A stretch of DNA of 64,000 nt from Paraburkholderia solitsugae (GTDB taxonomy: Bacteria; Pseudomonadota; Gammaproteobacteria; Burkholderiales; Burkholderiaceae), in NCBI RefSeq assembly GCF_013177695.1, contig NZ_WOEY01000037.1, forward strand, positions 97,169 through 161,168, in the 5' to 3' direction. Below, piece by piece: positions 32,670 through 42,037 of the stretch. Both the position numbers and the translations under genes were made by a program. A model generated the notes under the pieces. The model did no database searches, was not told the DNA's origin, and worked only from the letters and a program-made list of their open reading frames with translations. Position 1 is the stretch's first letter; every line of letters begins with the position of its first letter.

Positions 32670-33561
32670 AATCGACACGCTCGGCGTCCAGGCGTTTGTA
32701 GCGATTGCGGATCGCGGCAGCTTTCAAGGCGCCGCCGATTCGCTGCACGTCACGCAAACGGCCATTACGCAACGCTTGCGTAAGCTCGAAACGTTTCTCG
32801 GCGTCACGCTGATCGAGCGGACCACCCGTTCCATGGCGCTGACGGAAATAGGGCGCAGTTTTCTGCCGCAGGCGCGCCGTTTGTTGGGCGAGCTTGCCGA
32901 TGCGCTGGTGGAGATTCGCGAGACGGGTGTGGCCCGTCGCGGCGATGTGTCGATCGCCTGCGTGCCGACGGTGGGCGTGCAGTATCTGCCGCGCATTCTG
33001 CAGGCCTATGCCGCGCGTTATCCGCATAACCGCATCAAGATTCTCGATCACGCGTCGTCCGCGGTGGAGGAGGCGGTGCTGCGCCGGGAGGTGGAGTTCG
33101 GCATCAATATCGCCGGCGAGCATCATCCCGATCTCGCCAGCTTGCCGTTGACGGAAGACCGCTACGTGCTGATTTGCCATGAGGATCATCCGCTGGCGAA
33201 GCGGCGGCGCATCGCCTGGCCGCAACTGCAACCGTATCCGCTGATTTTTGCCGGCGAGGTCAGCGGTAATCGCGCGTTGCTCGATGTCGCACTGGAAAAG
33301 AGCGAATTGGCGCTGCGCTCGTTTTATGAAGTGCAACGCAGTTCGACTGCTGTCGGCCTGGTCGCTCAGGGGGTGGGTGCGGCCGTCGTGCCGGCGCTCG
33401 CCATTCAGAAGGGCGCGTATCCGGCGGTTCGCACCGTGGAACTCACGCATCCGGTGATCTCGCGCACGCTCGTTCTGGTGGCGCGCAAGACCGCTCAGTT
33501 GTCGCCGGCGGCGCAGGCGCTCTACGACATGATTCTCGAACAGGCGACGCTGAAAGGGTGA
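32665..33561 (+). CDS. LysR-family regulator
   Basis: The 298-residue protein has the N-terminal winged helix (GVQAFVAIADRGSFQGAADSLHVTQTAITQRLRKLE) and a two-lobed effector domain (GDVSIACVPTVGVQYLP, VAQGVGAAVVPALA). The effector cannot be identified. It is divergent from tam and nearly touches the convergent GntR gene (3 bp between stop codons). The ATG overlaps an inverted repeat that is a candidate operator. Confidence 0.9.
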   Translation: MKIDTLGVQAFVAIADRGSFQGAADSLHVTQTAITQRLRKLETFLGVTLIERTTRSMALTEIGRSFLPQARRLLGELADALVEIRETGVARRGDVSIACVPTVGVQYLPRILQAYAARYPHNRIKILDHASSAVEEAVLRREVEFGINIAGEHHPDLASLPLTEDRYVLICHEDHPLAKRRRIAWPQLQPYPLIFAGEVSGNRALLDVALEKSELALRSFYEVQRSSTAVGLVAQGVGAAVVPALAIQKGAYPAVRTVELTHPVISRTLVLVARKTAQLSPAAQALYDMILEQATLKG

Positions 33562-33564
33562 CCC

Positions 33565-34212
33565 CTACAGACACTGCGCGCGCAAACAACTCGCCGCATG
33601 ACTCAGATCATGCTCGATCGCGCGTCGCACGCCGGCCGCGTCACGCGCCTTCGCCGCGTTCAGCAACTCGTCGTGGGCATCGTTGAGCGTGCCGGCAAAC
33701 TGCGCGTCGCCAAACAACAGATTCGAAATCGGCCCGACCTGCAGCCACACCGTTTCGATCAATTCGAGCAAAAGCGGTGAGCCAGCGGCGCGGTACAGAA
33801 TCAGATGGAACGCTTCGTTGGCATCGAGATAGCCCTTGGCGTCGACAGTCCGCAGGGCACGCACCATTTCCTCGTTCAGTTTGTCCAGCGTGTCCAGATC
33901 GTGCACGCTGAGATGCGGGACGCCCAGTTCGGCGGCCTGGCCTTCGAGAATCAGGCGCACGCGCAGCACATCGTCGAATTGTTCTTTCGACAGACGCGGC
34001 ACGGTCACGCCGCAATTGGGCACGTTCACCAGCGCCGATTCGGCCGCGAGGCGCTGCAAGGCGGAGCGCACCGGCATCTCGCCGACGCCGAGTTCGGCCG
34101 CGACGTGACGGATCTTGATGCGCTCGCCCGGCACGAAGCGCCCGATCGTCAGCCATTGCCGCAGCGTTTCGTAGGTCTGGTCCTGCAGCGTGTGATGGCG
34201 CGAAGTTTTCAT
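33565..34212 (-). CDS. GntR-family (FCD) regulator of the polyamine locus
   Basis: The 215-residue protein has an N-terminal GntR winged helix (TYETLRQWLTIGRFVPGERIKIRHVAAELGVGEMPVRSALQRL) and a helical FCD domain with D-x-N-E-A-F-H and H-D-E-L-L metal-ligand-like segments. It is the last of three leftward genes (PuuA-like ligase, aminotransferase, GntR), 114 bp after the aminotransferase stop. It may repress this operon; the palindromes at 37175-37226 are candidate binding sites, although the divergent AraC gene is an equal candidate. Confidence 0.88.
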   Translation of the reverse strand: MKTSRHHTLQDQTYETLRQWLTIGRFVPGERIKIRHVAAELGVGEMPVRSALQRLAAESALVNVPNCGVTVPRLSKEQFDDVLRVRLILEGQAAELGVPHLSVHDLDTLDKLNEEMVRALRTVDAKGYLDANEAFHLILYRAAGSPLLLELIETVWLQVGPISNLLFGDAQFAGTLNDAHDELLNAAKARDAAGVRRAIEHDLSHAASCLRAQCL

Positions 34213-34326
34213 AAAGCTCGGTGCTGGGGCCGGGGCCGAAAAAAGCTGAAAGAAGACTGCAAAAAGGCCGCTAGTTTAGCGCCGGCCACGCGCGACCAAC
34301 CTCGATCACCGGCGAGCTGAAAACGC

Positions 34327-35712
34327 TCAGGTCAGTTCGGCAAGGCAGGCGTCGAACGAGGAAACCAGTTTCTCGACGTCGGCCGCCGACGTGTCAGGAC
34401 ACACCAGGATCATGTTGTGAAACGGCGTGATCAACACGCCGCGATTGAGCAGGTACAGGTGCACGATCTGCTCCAGATCCGGGTCGAGCTGGCGGCCGGC
34501 TTCGGCGCCGTTGCGCGGCGGTGTCGGCGTGAACTGGAATTCGGTGCGGGCGCCAACGCGCGTCACGCACCACGCGAGGCCATGGCGCTCGATTGCACTT
34601 TTCAGGCCGGTCTCGATCCGCTCGGCGAGCGCGAACATGTGATCGTAGGCGGTATCGGTCATCACTTCGGCGAGCGTTGCGCGGATCGCGCTCATCGCCA
34701 GCATGTTCGCCGTGAGGGTGGTGCCGATGCCGGAGTGGCCGGGTGGTGCGCTGCGTTTGGCGTGCTGCGCGCGGGCCGCCAGTTCGGCGCTGAAACCGTA
34801 CACCGCGCACGGAAAACCCCCGCCCACCGGTTTGCCGAGAATGAACAGGTCGGGTTCGAGGCCGTACGCCGTCGAGTAACCACCCGGCCCGCAACTGATG
34901 GTGTGGGTTTCGTCGATGGCGAGCAGCGTGCCGTAGCGGCGCATAAGCGCTTGTGCTTGCCGCCAGTAGTCCGGTTCGGGCAGCACCATGCCGATGTTGG
35001 TCATCGCCGGTTCGGCCAGCACACAGGCGACGTCGCCATCTTTCAGCGCATTTTCCAGCGCGGCAAGATCGTTGAATTCGATCACGCGCGTGGTCTCGAG
35101 CAGGTCGTGCACCTGGCCGATCAGGCTGTCGCGCTGTTGCGGCTTGCCGTCGACGAGATCGACGAACACGTCGTCCACGGTGCCGTGATAGCAGCCGTTG
35201 AAAATCACGATCTGTTTGCGTCCGGTCGCCGCGCGCGCCCAGCGCAACGCAAAACGGTTGGCGTCGCTCGCCGTCATCGCGAACTGCCAGTAGGGTAGCC
35301 CGAAACGCCGCGCCAGTTCTTCGCCGACCCAGGCGGCATCCTCGCCCGGCAGCATGGTTGTCAAGCCGCGCTCAGCCTGGGCAGCCAGCGCGCGGGCCAC
35401 GGGGGCGGGCGAGTGGCCAAACATCGCGCCCGTGTCGCCGAGGCAGAAGTCCGCGTAGCGATGACCGTCCACGTCGGTAAACGAGGCGCCGCGCGCTTGA
35501 TCGACATAGAGCGAGAAGGGCGTCGACCAGTCGTTCATCCAGTGCAACGGCACGCCGAACAACAGGTGACGCGCGGCACGTTCGGATAGCGCGCGAGATG
35601 TCGGCATGGCTTCTGCAAACGCGCGGCGTTCACGTTCGACGAGCGCTTGCGCGCGCTCCCAGTTGATGCCGTGACGAGTATTCAAATCCAGCTTCTCCAA
35701 TGATGTTTCCAT
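34327..35712 (-). CDS. class III PLP-dependent aminotransferase (polyamine catabolism)
   Basis: The 461-residue fold-type I aminotransferase shows YADFCLGDTGAMFGHSP, NGCYHGTVDD, the PLP-contacting Asp in LLAIDETHTIS, and the Schiff-base lysine K294 in FILGKPVGGGFPCAVYG. It lies 13 bp after the stop codon of the PuuA-like ligase gene and is co-transcribed with it. It probably transaminates a diamine or its glutamylated form, giving an aminoaldehyde, in place of the Puu oxidase seen in E. coli. Glutamate-1-semialdehyde aminomutase-like enzymes share this fold, so the exact reaction is uncertain. Confidence 0.85.
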   Translation of the reverse strand: METSLEKLDLNTRHGINWERAQALVERERRAFAEAMPTSRALSERAARHLLFGVPLHWMNDWSTPFSLYVDQARGASFTDVDGHRYADFCLGDTGAMFGHSPAPVARALAAQAERGLTTMLPGEDAAWVGEELARRFGLPYWQFAMTASDANRFALRWARAATGRKQIVIFNGCYHGTVDDVFVDLVDGKPQQRDSLIGQVHDLLETTRVIEFNDLAALENALKDGDVACVLAEPAMTNIGMVLPEPDYWRQAQALMRRYGTLLAIDETHTISCGPGGYSTAYGLEPDLFILGKPVGGGFPCAVYGFSAELAARAQHAKRSAPPGHSGIGTTLTANMLAMSAIRATLAEVMTDTAYDHMFALAERIETGLKSAIERHGLAWCVTRVGARTEFQFTPTPPRNGAEAGRQLDPDLEQIVHLYLLNRGVLITPFHNMILVCPDTSAADVEKLVSSFDACLAELT

Positions 35713-35725
35713 AAGCCGCTCGCGC

Positions 35726-37075
35726 TCAGACGAGCAGTTGCAGGTGCTCGCGTTCCCACGCGGTAATGCCTTGCGAGAAGGTCTCGAACTCTTTTTCCTT
35801 TACTGCGCAATAGGCTTGCACGAACTTGTCGCCGAGCACATCCGCGAGTTCGGTGCATTTCAGGAGCGCCTTGAGCGCATCTTCGAGACCGCGCGGCAGT
35901 TCGTATTCGAGGTCGTAGGCGCTTTCGACCATCGGCGCCGATGCTTCCTGCTGCTCCACCATGCCCAGATAACCGCAGGCGAGGGTGGCCGCCATCGCCA
36001 GATACGGATTGACGTCGACACCCGGCACGCGGTTTTCGAGCCGCCGTCCGTCCGGCCCGGAATTCGGCACGCGGATGCCGCAGGTGCGGTTGTCGTAACC
36101 CCAGCGCACATTGATCGGTGCGGCAGTGAAGCGTGACAGACGCCGGTAGGAATTCACGTAGGGGGCGAACATCGGCATGGCTTTCGGCATGTACTTCTGC
36201 AGACCGCCGATATAGTTGAAAAACAGCGGGCTCGCCGTCCCGTCGGGCAGTGAAAAGATGTTCTCGCCGGTTTTGTGATCGACAATGCTCTGATGAATAT
36301 GCATCGCGCTGCCAGGCTCATGCTCCATCGGCTTGGCCATGAACGTCGCGAAAATGCCATGACGGTAGGCGGTTTCGCGCACCGCGCGCTTGAACAGAAA
36401 CACGCGGTCGGCGAGATCGAGCGCGTCGCCGTGAGAAAAATTGATTTCCATTTGCCCCGCGCCGACTTCATGCACGAGCGTTTCGACGCCGAGATGCGTG
36501 GTCTCGCAGAAACGCGACAGGTCCTGGAAGAACGGATCGAATTCGTTGACGGCGTCGATCGAGAACGACTGGCGGCCGGCTTCGCTGCGCCCCGCGCGGC
36601 CGAGCGGCGGGCGCAGCGGTTCATGGGGATTCTTGTTCTGCGCGATCAGGTAGAACTCCATCTCCGGCGCGACCACGGGACGCCAGCCTTTTTCCTCATA
36701 GAGCTTCAGCACCCGCCGCAACACCGCGCGGGGCGAAATGCCGATCGGCTTGCCGTCGAGTCCGACGCAATCGTGGATCACGACCGCGACCTGCTCGATG
36801 GCCCACGGTACCAGTCGCACCGTGTTTGGATCCGGGATGCAAACCATGTCAGGATCGCTCGGCCCGACAAAGCGCTCGAAATCCGCGAACTCGCCGTTGA
36901 CAGTGATCATCAGGAGCGCGTTCGACATGTGCATCTTGCCTTCCGAGAGAAACAGGTTCTTCGGCACGATCTTGCCGCGCGCGACGCCCGTCATGTCCGG
37001 TATCACGCATTCCACTTCATGGATGTGGTGATGTTCCAGGAATTCACGCAGGTCGTCGCGTAGGTCGCTTTGCAA
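35726..37075 (-). CDS. glutamine synthetase-like gamma-glutamylpolyamine ligase (PuuA type)
   Basis: The 449-residue protein has the glutamine synthetase fold with the catalytic domain signatures APEMEFYLI, GAGQMEINFSHGD, FMAKPMEHEPGSAMHIHQSI and NRTCGIRVP. The NRxxxIRxP-like loop and polyamine neighbours favour gamma-glutamylputrescine synthetase over nitrogen-assimilating GlnA. It lacks the GlnA adenylylation motif NLYDLP. It would make gamma-glutamyl-putrescine with ATP, the first step of the Puu pathway. It starts with TTG at 37075, supported by a CTGGAGTC ribosome site. Two TTGATCAA palindromes lie upstream. Confidence 0.87.
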   Translation of the reverse strand: MQSDLRDDLREFLEHHHIHEVECVIPDMTGVARGKIVPKNLFLSEGKMHMSNALLMITVNGEFADFERFVGPSDPDMVCIPDPNTVRLVPWAIEQVAVVIHDCVGLDGKPIGISPRAVLRRVLKLYEEKGWRPVVAPEMEFYLIAQNKNPHEPLRPPLGRAGRSEAGRQSFSIDAVNEFDPFFQDLSRFCETTHLGVETLVHEVGAGQMEINFSHGDALDLADRVFLFKRAVRETAYRHGIFATFMAKPMEHEPGSAMHIHQSIVDHKTGENIFSLPDGTASPLFFNYIGGLQKYMPKAMPMFAPYVNSYRRLSRFTAAPINVRWGYDNRTCGIRVPNSGPDGRRLENRVPGVDVNPYLAMAATLACGYLGMVEQQEASAPMVESAYDLEYELPRGLEDALKALLKCTELADVLGDKFVQAYCAVKEKEFETFSQGITAWEREHLQLLV

Positions 37076-37174
37076 GGTTGACTCCAGTCGGTTGATGAAG
37101 ACGGCGCGACGCGCGGCTGCAAACCTTGCGCGACGCGCTGCCTGTTCGGGAAAGCTGGACGTTTTGCATCATGA

Positions 37175-37226
37175 GATTTGATCAAATCATGACACGGATT
37201 TTTCCTTTTGGGAAATTTGATCAAAT
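37175..37226. promoter_or_regulatory. two TTTGATCAAA palindromes between divergent polyamine genes
   Basis: GATTTGATCAAATC (37175-37188) and ATTTGATCAAAT (37215-37226) are perfect palindromes with centres 39 bp apart. They lie between the PuuA-like gene (leftward, start 37075) and the AraC-family gene (rightward, start 37262). I saw no third copy elsewhere in the window. They look like operators for a homodimeric repressor controlling both directions. Confidence 0.7.
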
Positions 37227-37261
37227 ATCATCGATTCATCGAGGGAACCCGAGAATCGCCC

Positions 37262-38299
37262 ATGACCGATGCACCCTGTTCGCCACGCCCGTCGCCAGCC
37301 CAATGCGTCGCGACCTTGCATACGATTGCCGCCACCGTCTCCCTGCTGGAGCGGCAGGGGATCGGCGCGGATGTGCTGCTGGCGGGAAGCGGCATTAGTG
37401 AGGGAGATTTGCGGCAACCTTCCGGGCTCGTCACCCGTGCGCAGGAGCTGATCGTGTTCGCCAACGCGCTGCGCGCCCGTGGCGATACGCGCATCGGTCT
37501 CGATATCGGCCGCGCGATGCATATTTCGAGCTACGGCATCCTCGGGTACGCGATGCTGGTGAGTCCCACGCTCGGCGACGCGCTGCAATGCGCCCAGGAC
37601 TTTCCCGTATTGCTCGGAAGCTACTTCAAGGTTTCGCTGCGCCGCAACGCAGACGAAGCGGCGATCGTCGCGGCTGACTATCACTACCGGCCGGATCTCA
37701 CCGTGATCAATACGGACATGTGCCTCGCGTCGATGTGGGCGATCGTCTGCGACGTACTGTCAGCGCGGCGCGCGCCGTCCGAGCTTAGGGTGAGCTTCGG
37801 CGCACCCGCCCACGCGGACGCCTACGAAGAACGGATAGGCCGCCGCGCCACCTTCGACGCCGCAGAAAATGCGCTGATTTTTCCGGCCAGTTGGATCGAC
37901 GAACCCTTGCCCCTCGCCGAGCCGGTGAGCTATCTGATGTCGCGCCAGCAATGCGCGCAACTGGAGCGCGAATGGGCCACCTCGGCAGGCAACGACGTGA
38001 CCGCGCGCAGCCTGCGCCTGCTGTATTCCGACCCCCGTCGCTACGGTTCGCTGCGCGCGCTCGCCGATGCGTTGTGCGTGTCGGAACGTACGCTCAGGCG
38101 GCGTCTTGCGGGTAGCGGCTCCGCCTTCCAGGCGTTGCTCGACCGCGTGCGCCACGATCTCGCGCTCGATTACCTGGTGCGTACGCGCCTGTCGATGTCG
38201 GATATCGCCGAGCGGCTCGGCTATAGCGAAACGGCCGGCTTCCGGCACGCGTTCCGTCGTTGGACTGGCCATTGTCCGAGCGACTATCGCTGCGCGTAG
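37262..38299 (+). CDS. AraC-family regulator (OruR/ArgR-like)
   Basis: The 345-residue protein has an N-terminal arabinose-binding-like domain and a C-terminal AraC DNA-binding domain (RALADALCVSERTLRRRLAGSG and MSDIAERLGYSETAGFRHAFRRWTGHCPSDYR, complete). I chose the ATG at 37262; the frame is open upstream to 37208 but that stretch contains the palindromic operator. It is divergent from the PuuA-like operon and precedes aguB and the acetylpolyamine amidohydrolase, so it is probably an activator responding to a polyamine or an amino-acid precursor. Confidence 0.9.
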   Translation: MTDAPCSPRPSPAQCVATLHTIAATVSLLERQGIGADVLLAGSGISEGDLRQPSGLVTRAQELIVFANALRARGDTRIGLDIGRAMHISSYGILGYAMLVSPTLGDALQCAQDFPVLLGSYFKVSLRRNADEAAIVAADYHYRPDLTVINTDMCLASMWAIVCDVLSARRAPSELRVSFGAPAHADAYEERIGRRATFDAAENALIFPASWIDEPLPLAEPVSYLMSRQQCAQLEREWATSAGNDVTARSLRLLYSDPRRYGSLRALADALCVSERTLRRRLAGSGSAFQALLDRVRHDLALDYLVRTRLSMSDIAERLGYSETAGFRHAFRRWTGHCPSDYRCA

Positions 38300-38511
38300 C
38301 CCGGAGTTCGGTCGAAAGTCCCTTTGAACCCACCGTACTGACGATACCCACGGTATCGGCGGCGCGGCCACGCGCTGTGAAGTCACCTCCTGAGGCACTT
38401 CCGCTCCCGTCACATTGGCCACATTTATCCCCTCGATGACCGCTTCTCCGATATCGCTCATCCGCGCACCTCGGGCAGAATTTTCCCAGACGAATACAGA
38501 GGAGACACGAG

Positions 38512-39405
38512 ATGCGAGAAGTCAGTGTGGCGGCAATCCAGTTGGCCGTGCCGGGTTGGGATCGCGAGGCTAACCTCGCCGAGGCTGAGCGCCTGGTGCG
38601 CGAAGCGGCGGCACAGGGCGCGCAGGTGATCCTGCTGCCCGAGCTGTTCGAGCTGCCGTACTTCTGCACTGAGCAGGACGCAAAGCACTTCCGTCATGCG
38701 CTGCCGTACGAGGACCACCCCGCCATCACGCGGTTTAGCCGCGTCGCGGCAGAGTTGAACGTGGTCCTGCCGATCAGCTTCTTCGAACGGGCCGGCAACG
38801 TCTTCTTCAACACGGTGGCCATGATCGACGCCGATGGCAGCGTGCTTGGCCGCTACCGCAAAACCCATATCCCCGACGGCCCGGGCTACAGCGAGAAGTA
38901 CTACTTCACGCCCGGCGACACGGGCTTTCGTGTCTGGCCGACGCGCTACGGCAAACTCGGCGTCGGTATTTGCTGGGACCAATGGTTTCCGGAAACGGCC
39001 CGCGCGATGGCGCTCCTCGGCGCCGAACTGCTGTTCTATCCGACTGCGATCGGTAGCGAACCGCAAGACCCCTCGCTCGACAGCAGCGCACACTGGCAGC
39101 GCGTGATGCAGGGCCACGCAGGCGCGAACCTCGTGCCGTTGATCGCCGCGAACCGCACCGGCCGCGAGCAAGGCCGCGACTTCCCACAGCGCTATTACGG
39201 CTCTTCCTTCATCGCCGATCAGTACGGTGAGCAGGTGCAGAAAGCGGGGCGCGACGAGCCCGCGATCCTGCTGCATCGTTTCGACCTGGATGCGGTCGCC
39301 GCAACACGTCATGCATGGGGCGTGTTTCGCGACCGGCGTCCGGCCTGCTACGGCATCCTCGCGACGAGCGATGGCGAACACCGCACTCATGAGGGTCGAC
39401 CTTGA
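38512..39405 (+). CDS. aguB: N-carbamoylputrescine amidase
   Basis: The 297-residue nitrilase-superfamily hydrolase has the Glu-Lys-Cys triad E44 (LLPELFELPYF), K117 (RYRKTHIPDGPGY) and C154 (GICWDQWFPE). The substrate-site segments GPGYSEKYYF and YPTAIGSEP are typical of AguB. It hydrolyses N-carbamoylputrescine to putrescine, ammonia and CO2 in the agmatine route. No agmatine deiminase (aguA) gene is in the window. It starts at ATG with a GAGGAGAC site and is followed 80 bp later by the acetylpolyamine amidohydrolase gene, so putrescine is released by two enzymes side by side. Confidence 0.93.
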   Translation: MREVSVAAIQLAVPGWDREANLAEAERLVREAAAQGAQVILLPELFELPYFCTEQDAKHFRHALPYEDHPAITRFSRVAAELNVVLPISFFERAGNVFFNTVAMIDADGSVLGRYRKTHIPDGPGYSEKYYFTPGDTGFRVWPTRYGKLGVGICWDQWFPETARAMALLGAELLFYPTAIGSEPQDPSLDSSAHWQRVMQGHAGANLVPLIAANRTGREQGRDFPQRYYGSSFIADQYGEQVQKAGRDEPAILLHRFDLDAVAATRHAWGVFRDRRPACYGILATSDGEHRTHEGRP

Positions 39406-39485
39406 GCATCGTATCCACGATGCGTGGCCGACTTCGGTCGGTTGGGTGACGGATTCGAACAGCAAGCATCCTGAGGAGACATTGC

Positions 39486-40517
39486 ATGTTGACTGTATAT
39501 AGCGATCGGCATCGGCTGCACCATGGCCATGCTGAATTGATCGACGGCGAAATGAAGCCTTGCTTCGAGATGCCGAGCCGCGCCGATTTCATACTTGAGC
39601 GGGTGCGCGAAACGAAGCTCGGCGACGTGATTGCGCCCGCATCGTTCGGACTCGAACCGGTGCACCGTGTTCACGACGAACGCTTCATTGCGTTTCTCGG
39701 CAGCGCATGGGACGAATGGAGCGCGTTGGGCCGCAAGCATGACGCGCTGCCGCTCATATGGCCGGTGCGCGGCATGCGGCAGGACCGCGTGCCTGAAGAT
39801 ATCGACGGCAAGCTCGGCTACTACTCGATGGATGCGGGTGTGCCGATTACCGCGGGCACGTGGGCCGCCGTCAGCGACGCGGTGAACGTTGCGCTCACCG
39901 GCGCACGCCACGTGAGGGAGGGCGCACGCGGCGCGTTCTCGTTGTGCCGGCCGCCCGGGCATCACGCTGCGGCGGACTATATGGGCGGCTACTGCTACAT
40001 CAACAACGCGGCAGTGGCAGCGCAGTCGTTCCTCGACGCGGGCGCGAAACGCGTGGCGATTCTCGACGTCGACTATCACCATGGCAACGGCACGCAGAGC
40101 ATTTTCTATCACCGTTCTGACGTCTTGTTCGTGTCGTTGCATGGCGATCCGCGCACTGAGTATCCGTTCTTTCTCGGGCACGCCGACGAAACCGGCACGG
40201 GTGCGGGCCTCGGTTTCAACGCGAACTTCCCGCTGCAACCGGGTACGGCGTGGGCTGACTATACGGTGGCACTCGACGCGGCGTGCGCGCGTGTAGCTGA
40301 CTACGCGCCGGATGCGCTGGTGGTGTCGCTCGGTGTCGATACTTTCGAAGAAGACCCGATTTCGCAGTTCAAGCTGCGCAGCGATGACTATCTGCGTATT
40401 GGCGAGGCGATCGGACGATTGGGGAAACCGACTTTGTTCGTAATGGAAGGCGGCTACGCGGTCGCGGCGATCGGGGTGAACGCGGTGAATGTGCTGACGG
40501 GGTTTGAGTCGGTTTAA
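39486..40517 (+). CDS. acetylpolyamine amidohydrolase (histone deacetylase superfamily)
   Basis: The 343-residue zinc enzyme aligns with Mycoplana APAH with a shift of one residue. Tandem His are H159-H160 (RPPGHHAAAD), zinc ligands D196 and H198 (DVDYHHGNG) and D285 (LGVDTFEEDP), and catalytic Tyr Y324 (MEGGYAV). The start MLTVYSDRHRLHHGHAELIDGE is also that of APAH. It removes the acetyl group from acetylputrescine or acetylspermidine, so acetylated polyamines can enter the Puu-type pathway encoded just upstream. A GAGGAGAC ribosome site precedes the ATG. It is probably co-transcribed with aguB. Confidence 0.93.
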   Translation: MLTVYSDRHRLHHGHAELIDGEMKPCFEMPSRADFILERVRETKLGDVIAPASFGLEPVHRVHDERFIAFLGSAWDEWSALGRKHDALPLIWPVRGMRQDRVPEDIDGKLGYYSMDAGVPITAGTWAAVSDAVNVALTGARHVREGARGAFSLCRPPGHHAAADYMGGYCYINNAAVAAQSFLDAGAKRVAILDVDYHHGNGTQSIFYHRSDVLFVSLHGDPRTEYPFFLGHADETGTGAGLGFNANFPLQPGTAWADYTVALDAACARVADYAPDALVVSLGVDTFEEDPISQFKLRSDDYLRIGEAIGRLGKPTLFVMEGGYAVAAIGVNAVNVLTGFESV

Positions 40518-40791
40518 CGGGCTTGAATTGGCTTTAACCGGTCCTCTGTTTTGACGCCGGCTGACTGTGAGCGAAGGGCGGCACGGTCAGCACGGTGTTC
40601 GAGCCTTTCTCGTCACAGTGAATGTAAGGGCGCTTAGCTGATAAAGCCGCTACAAGGCGTGGTTGGTGGCTGGCCCAGCGTACGCCGCGCAAAGTGTCTA
40701 TGTCTGCGTTCTCGCACCACGGATACGCTACGATTCGAACCGGATTTCCGGTGAGTTTATTCACAGCGACTGAACGATCGGCGACGACCCC

Positions 40792-41415
40792 ATGCTCCAG
40801 ATACTAGGCAAAGCCTCATCCATCAACGTACGCAAGGTACTGTGGGCGTGTGCCGAACTCGGCTTGCCGTTTGAACGAGAGGACTGGGGTTCCGGTTTCA
40901 GGACGACCAACGTGTCTGAATTTATCGCTTTGAATCCCAACGCCATGGTTCCGGTGATCCGGGACGGCGAGTTCGTGCTGTGGGAATCCAACTCGATCAT
41001 CCGTTACCTGGCCGGGCGCTACGGAGGCGAGATTCTCTACCCGGGCGACCCTTGCGAGCGTGCGAAGTGCGATCAATGGATCGACTGGCAGGCGAGCGAA
41101 CTGAACCGGGCATGGAGCTACGCGTTTCTCGCGCTGGTGCGGCATTCTCCGGCTCATCAGGATCGGCAGCAAATCGATCTGTCGTGCGCGAACTGGGCGA
41201 AGCATATTGCCATCGTCGACAGGCAACTGGAGAAGACAGGCGCTTTCATCGCCGGGTCATCGTTCTCGCTGGCGGACATTCCGATCGCGCTCTCGATCAA
41301 CCGCTGGCTCGAAACGCCGCTGCAGCACGCCGATTTCCCCGCGCTGACGGCTTACATGGCGCGCCTTGCCACGCGCCCGGGCTACCTGGCGTACTGCCGC
41401 AACGGCACGCCGTGA
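40792..41415 (+). CDS. glutathione S-transferase family protein
   Basis: The 207-residue protein has an N-terminal thioredoxin-like domain ([28 protein letters not shown], cis-Pro in NAMVPVI, glutathione-binding Glu-Ser in [11 protein letters not shown]) and an all-helical C-terminal domain with the N-capping motif ([16 protein letters not shown]). S10 or nearby Ser/Asn would be the activating residue. It is a cytosolic detoxification enzyme of unknown substrate. The 274 bp before it hold no gene I can support. It stands alone, not in an obvious operon. Confidence 0.9.
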   Translation: MLQILGKASSINVRKVLWACAELGLPFEREDWGSGFRTTNVSEFIALNPNAMVPVIRDGEFVLWESNSIIRYLAGRYGGEILYPGDPCERAKCDQWIDWQASELNRAWSYAFLALVRHSPAHQDRQQIDLSCANWAKHIAIVDRQLEKTGAFIAGSSFSLADIPIALSINRWLETPLQHADFPALTAYMARLATRPGYLAYCRNGTP

Positions 41416-41612
41416 GCAGCGCATTTGCACTGCTCACGTGACGCATTGACGTGAGCGCGGTGACTCCGGCGCAAAGGATCTGCATCGCGCCGGGATGCTT
41501 ACAAAAATACTCGCCCAATGCTTACGGATTCCTGATCGACGAGTGCATCTGCGCAGCATCCCCCGACTCGCCTACAATGGCCGCTTTTGCGACACAGATT
41601 GAAGGTTCAAAG

Positions 41613-41957
41613 ATGCGGGTATTGAAATTTGCACTGGCTGTGCTGACGGCCTGTTTTACGCTGAACGCAAGCGCCGAGATGACGGCAGCGCAGTACAAGC
41701 TCTGGGCGCATAGCGACAACAACTCGGTCTACGCGGCTTACATCACGGGCACGATCAACGCGCTAGGATGGGCGAACGGGGATCTGGTGACGAAGAAACG
41801 TCCGCCGCTGTTCTGTCCGCCGCAGAACCTCGCGATTGGCAACCAGAACGTCTATCCGCTGCTCGATCAGTTTTTCACCAACCATCCAGGCCTTTCAGAC
41901 GACTTTCCGATCGGCCTCGCCATTCTGCGCACGCTTCAAGCGGCGTTTCCCTGCTGA
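41613..41957 (+). CDS. small secreted protein resembling Rap1a/Tai immunity proteins
   Basis: The 114-residue protein has a clear signal peptide (MRVLKFALAVLTACFTLNASA). The mature part carries YAAYITGTINALGWAN, FCPPQNLAI, a helix DQFFTNHP and the end LQAAFPC. A first helix with Y-x-x-G-x-x-x-A, an internal C-x-P and a final F-P-C is the pattern of the Rap1a/Tai fold, which includes immunity proteins against type VI secreted amidases. Two Cys probably form a disulfide in the periplasm. The ATG has a GAAGG site, and TACAAT at 41573-41578 is a good -10. The family also includes proteins without proven immunity function, so the role is open. Confidence 0.65.
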   Translation: MRVLKFALAVLTACFTLNASAEMTAAQYKLWAHSDNNSVYAAYITGTINALGWANGDLVTKKRPPLFCPPQNLAIGNQNVYPLLDQFFTNHPGLSDDFPIGLAILRTLQAAFPC

Positions 41958-42037
41958 TAAGGGGGCGCTGAAGAAGCGACGCCTCGCCGCCGACGCTGTC
42001 TCGTGACCGGCGCCGGCAGCCCGGCGATTCAATGCGG

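Noticed and set aside
40534..40764. A 76-codon minus-strand frame between the acetylpolyamine amidohydrolase and GST genes.
   Set aside because: No ribosome site, no recognisable motif, and atypical composition. Not supported as a gene.
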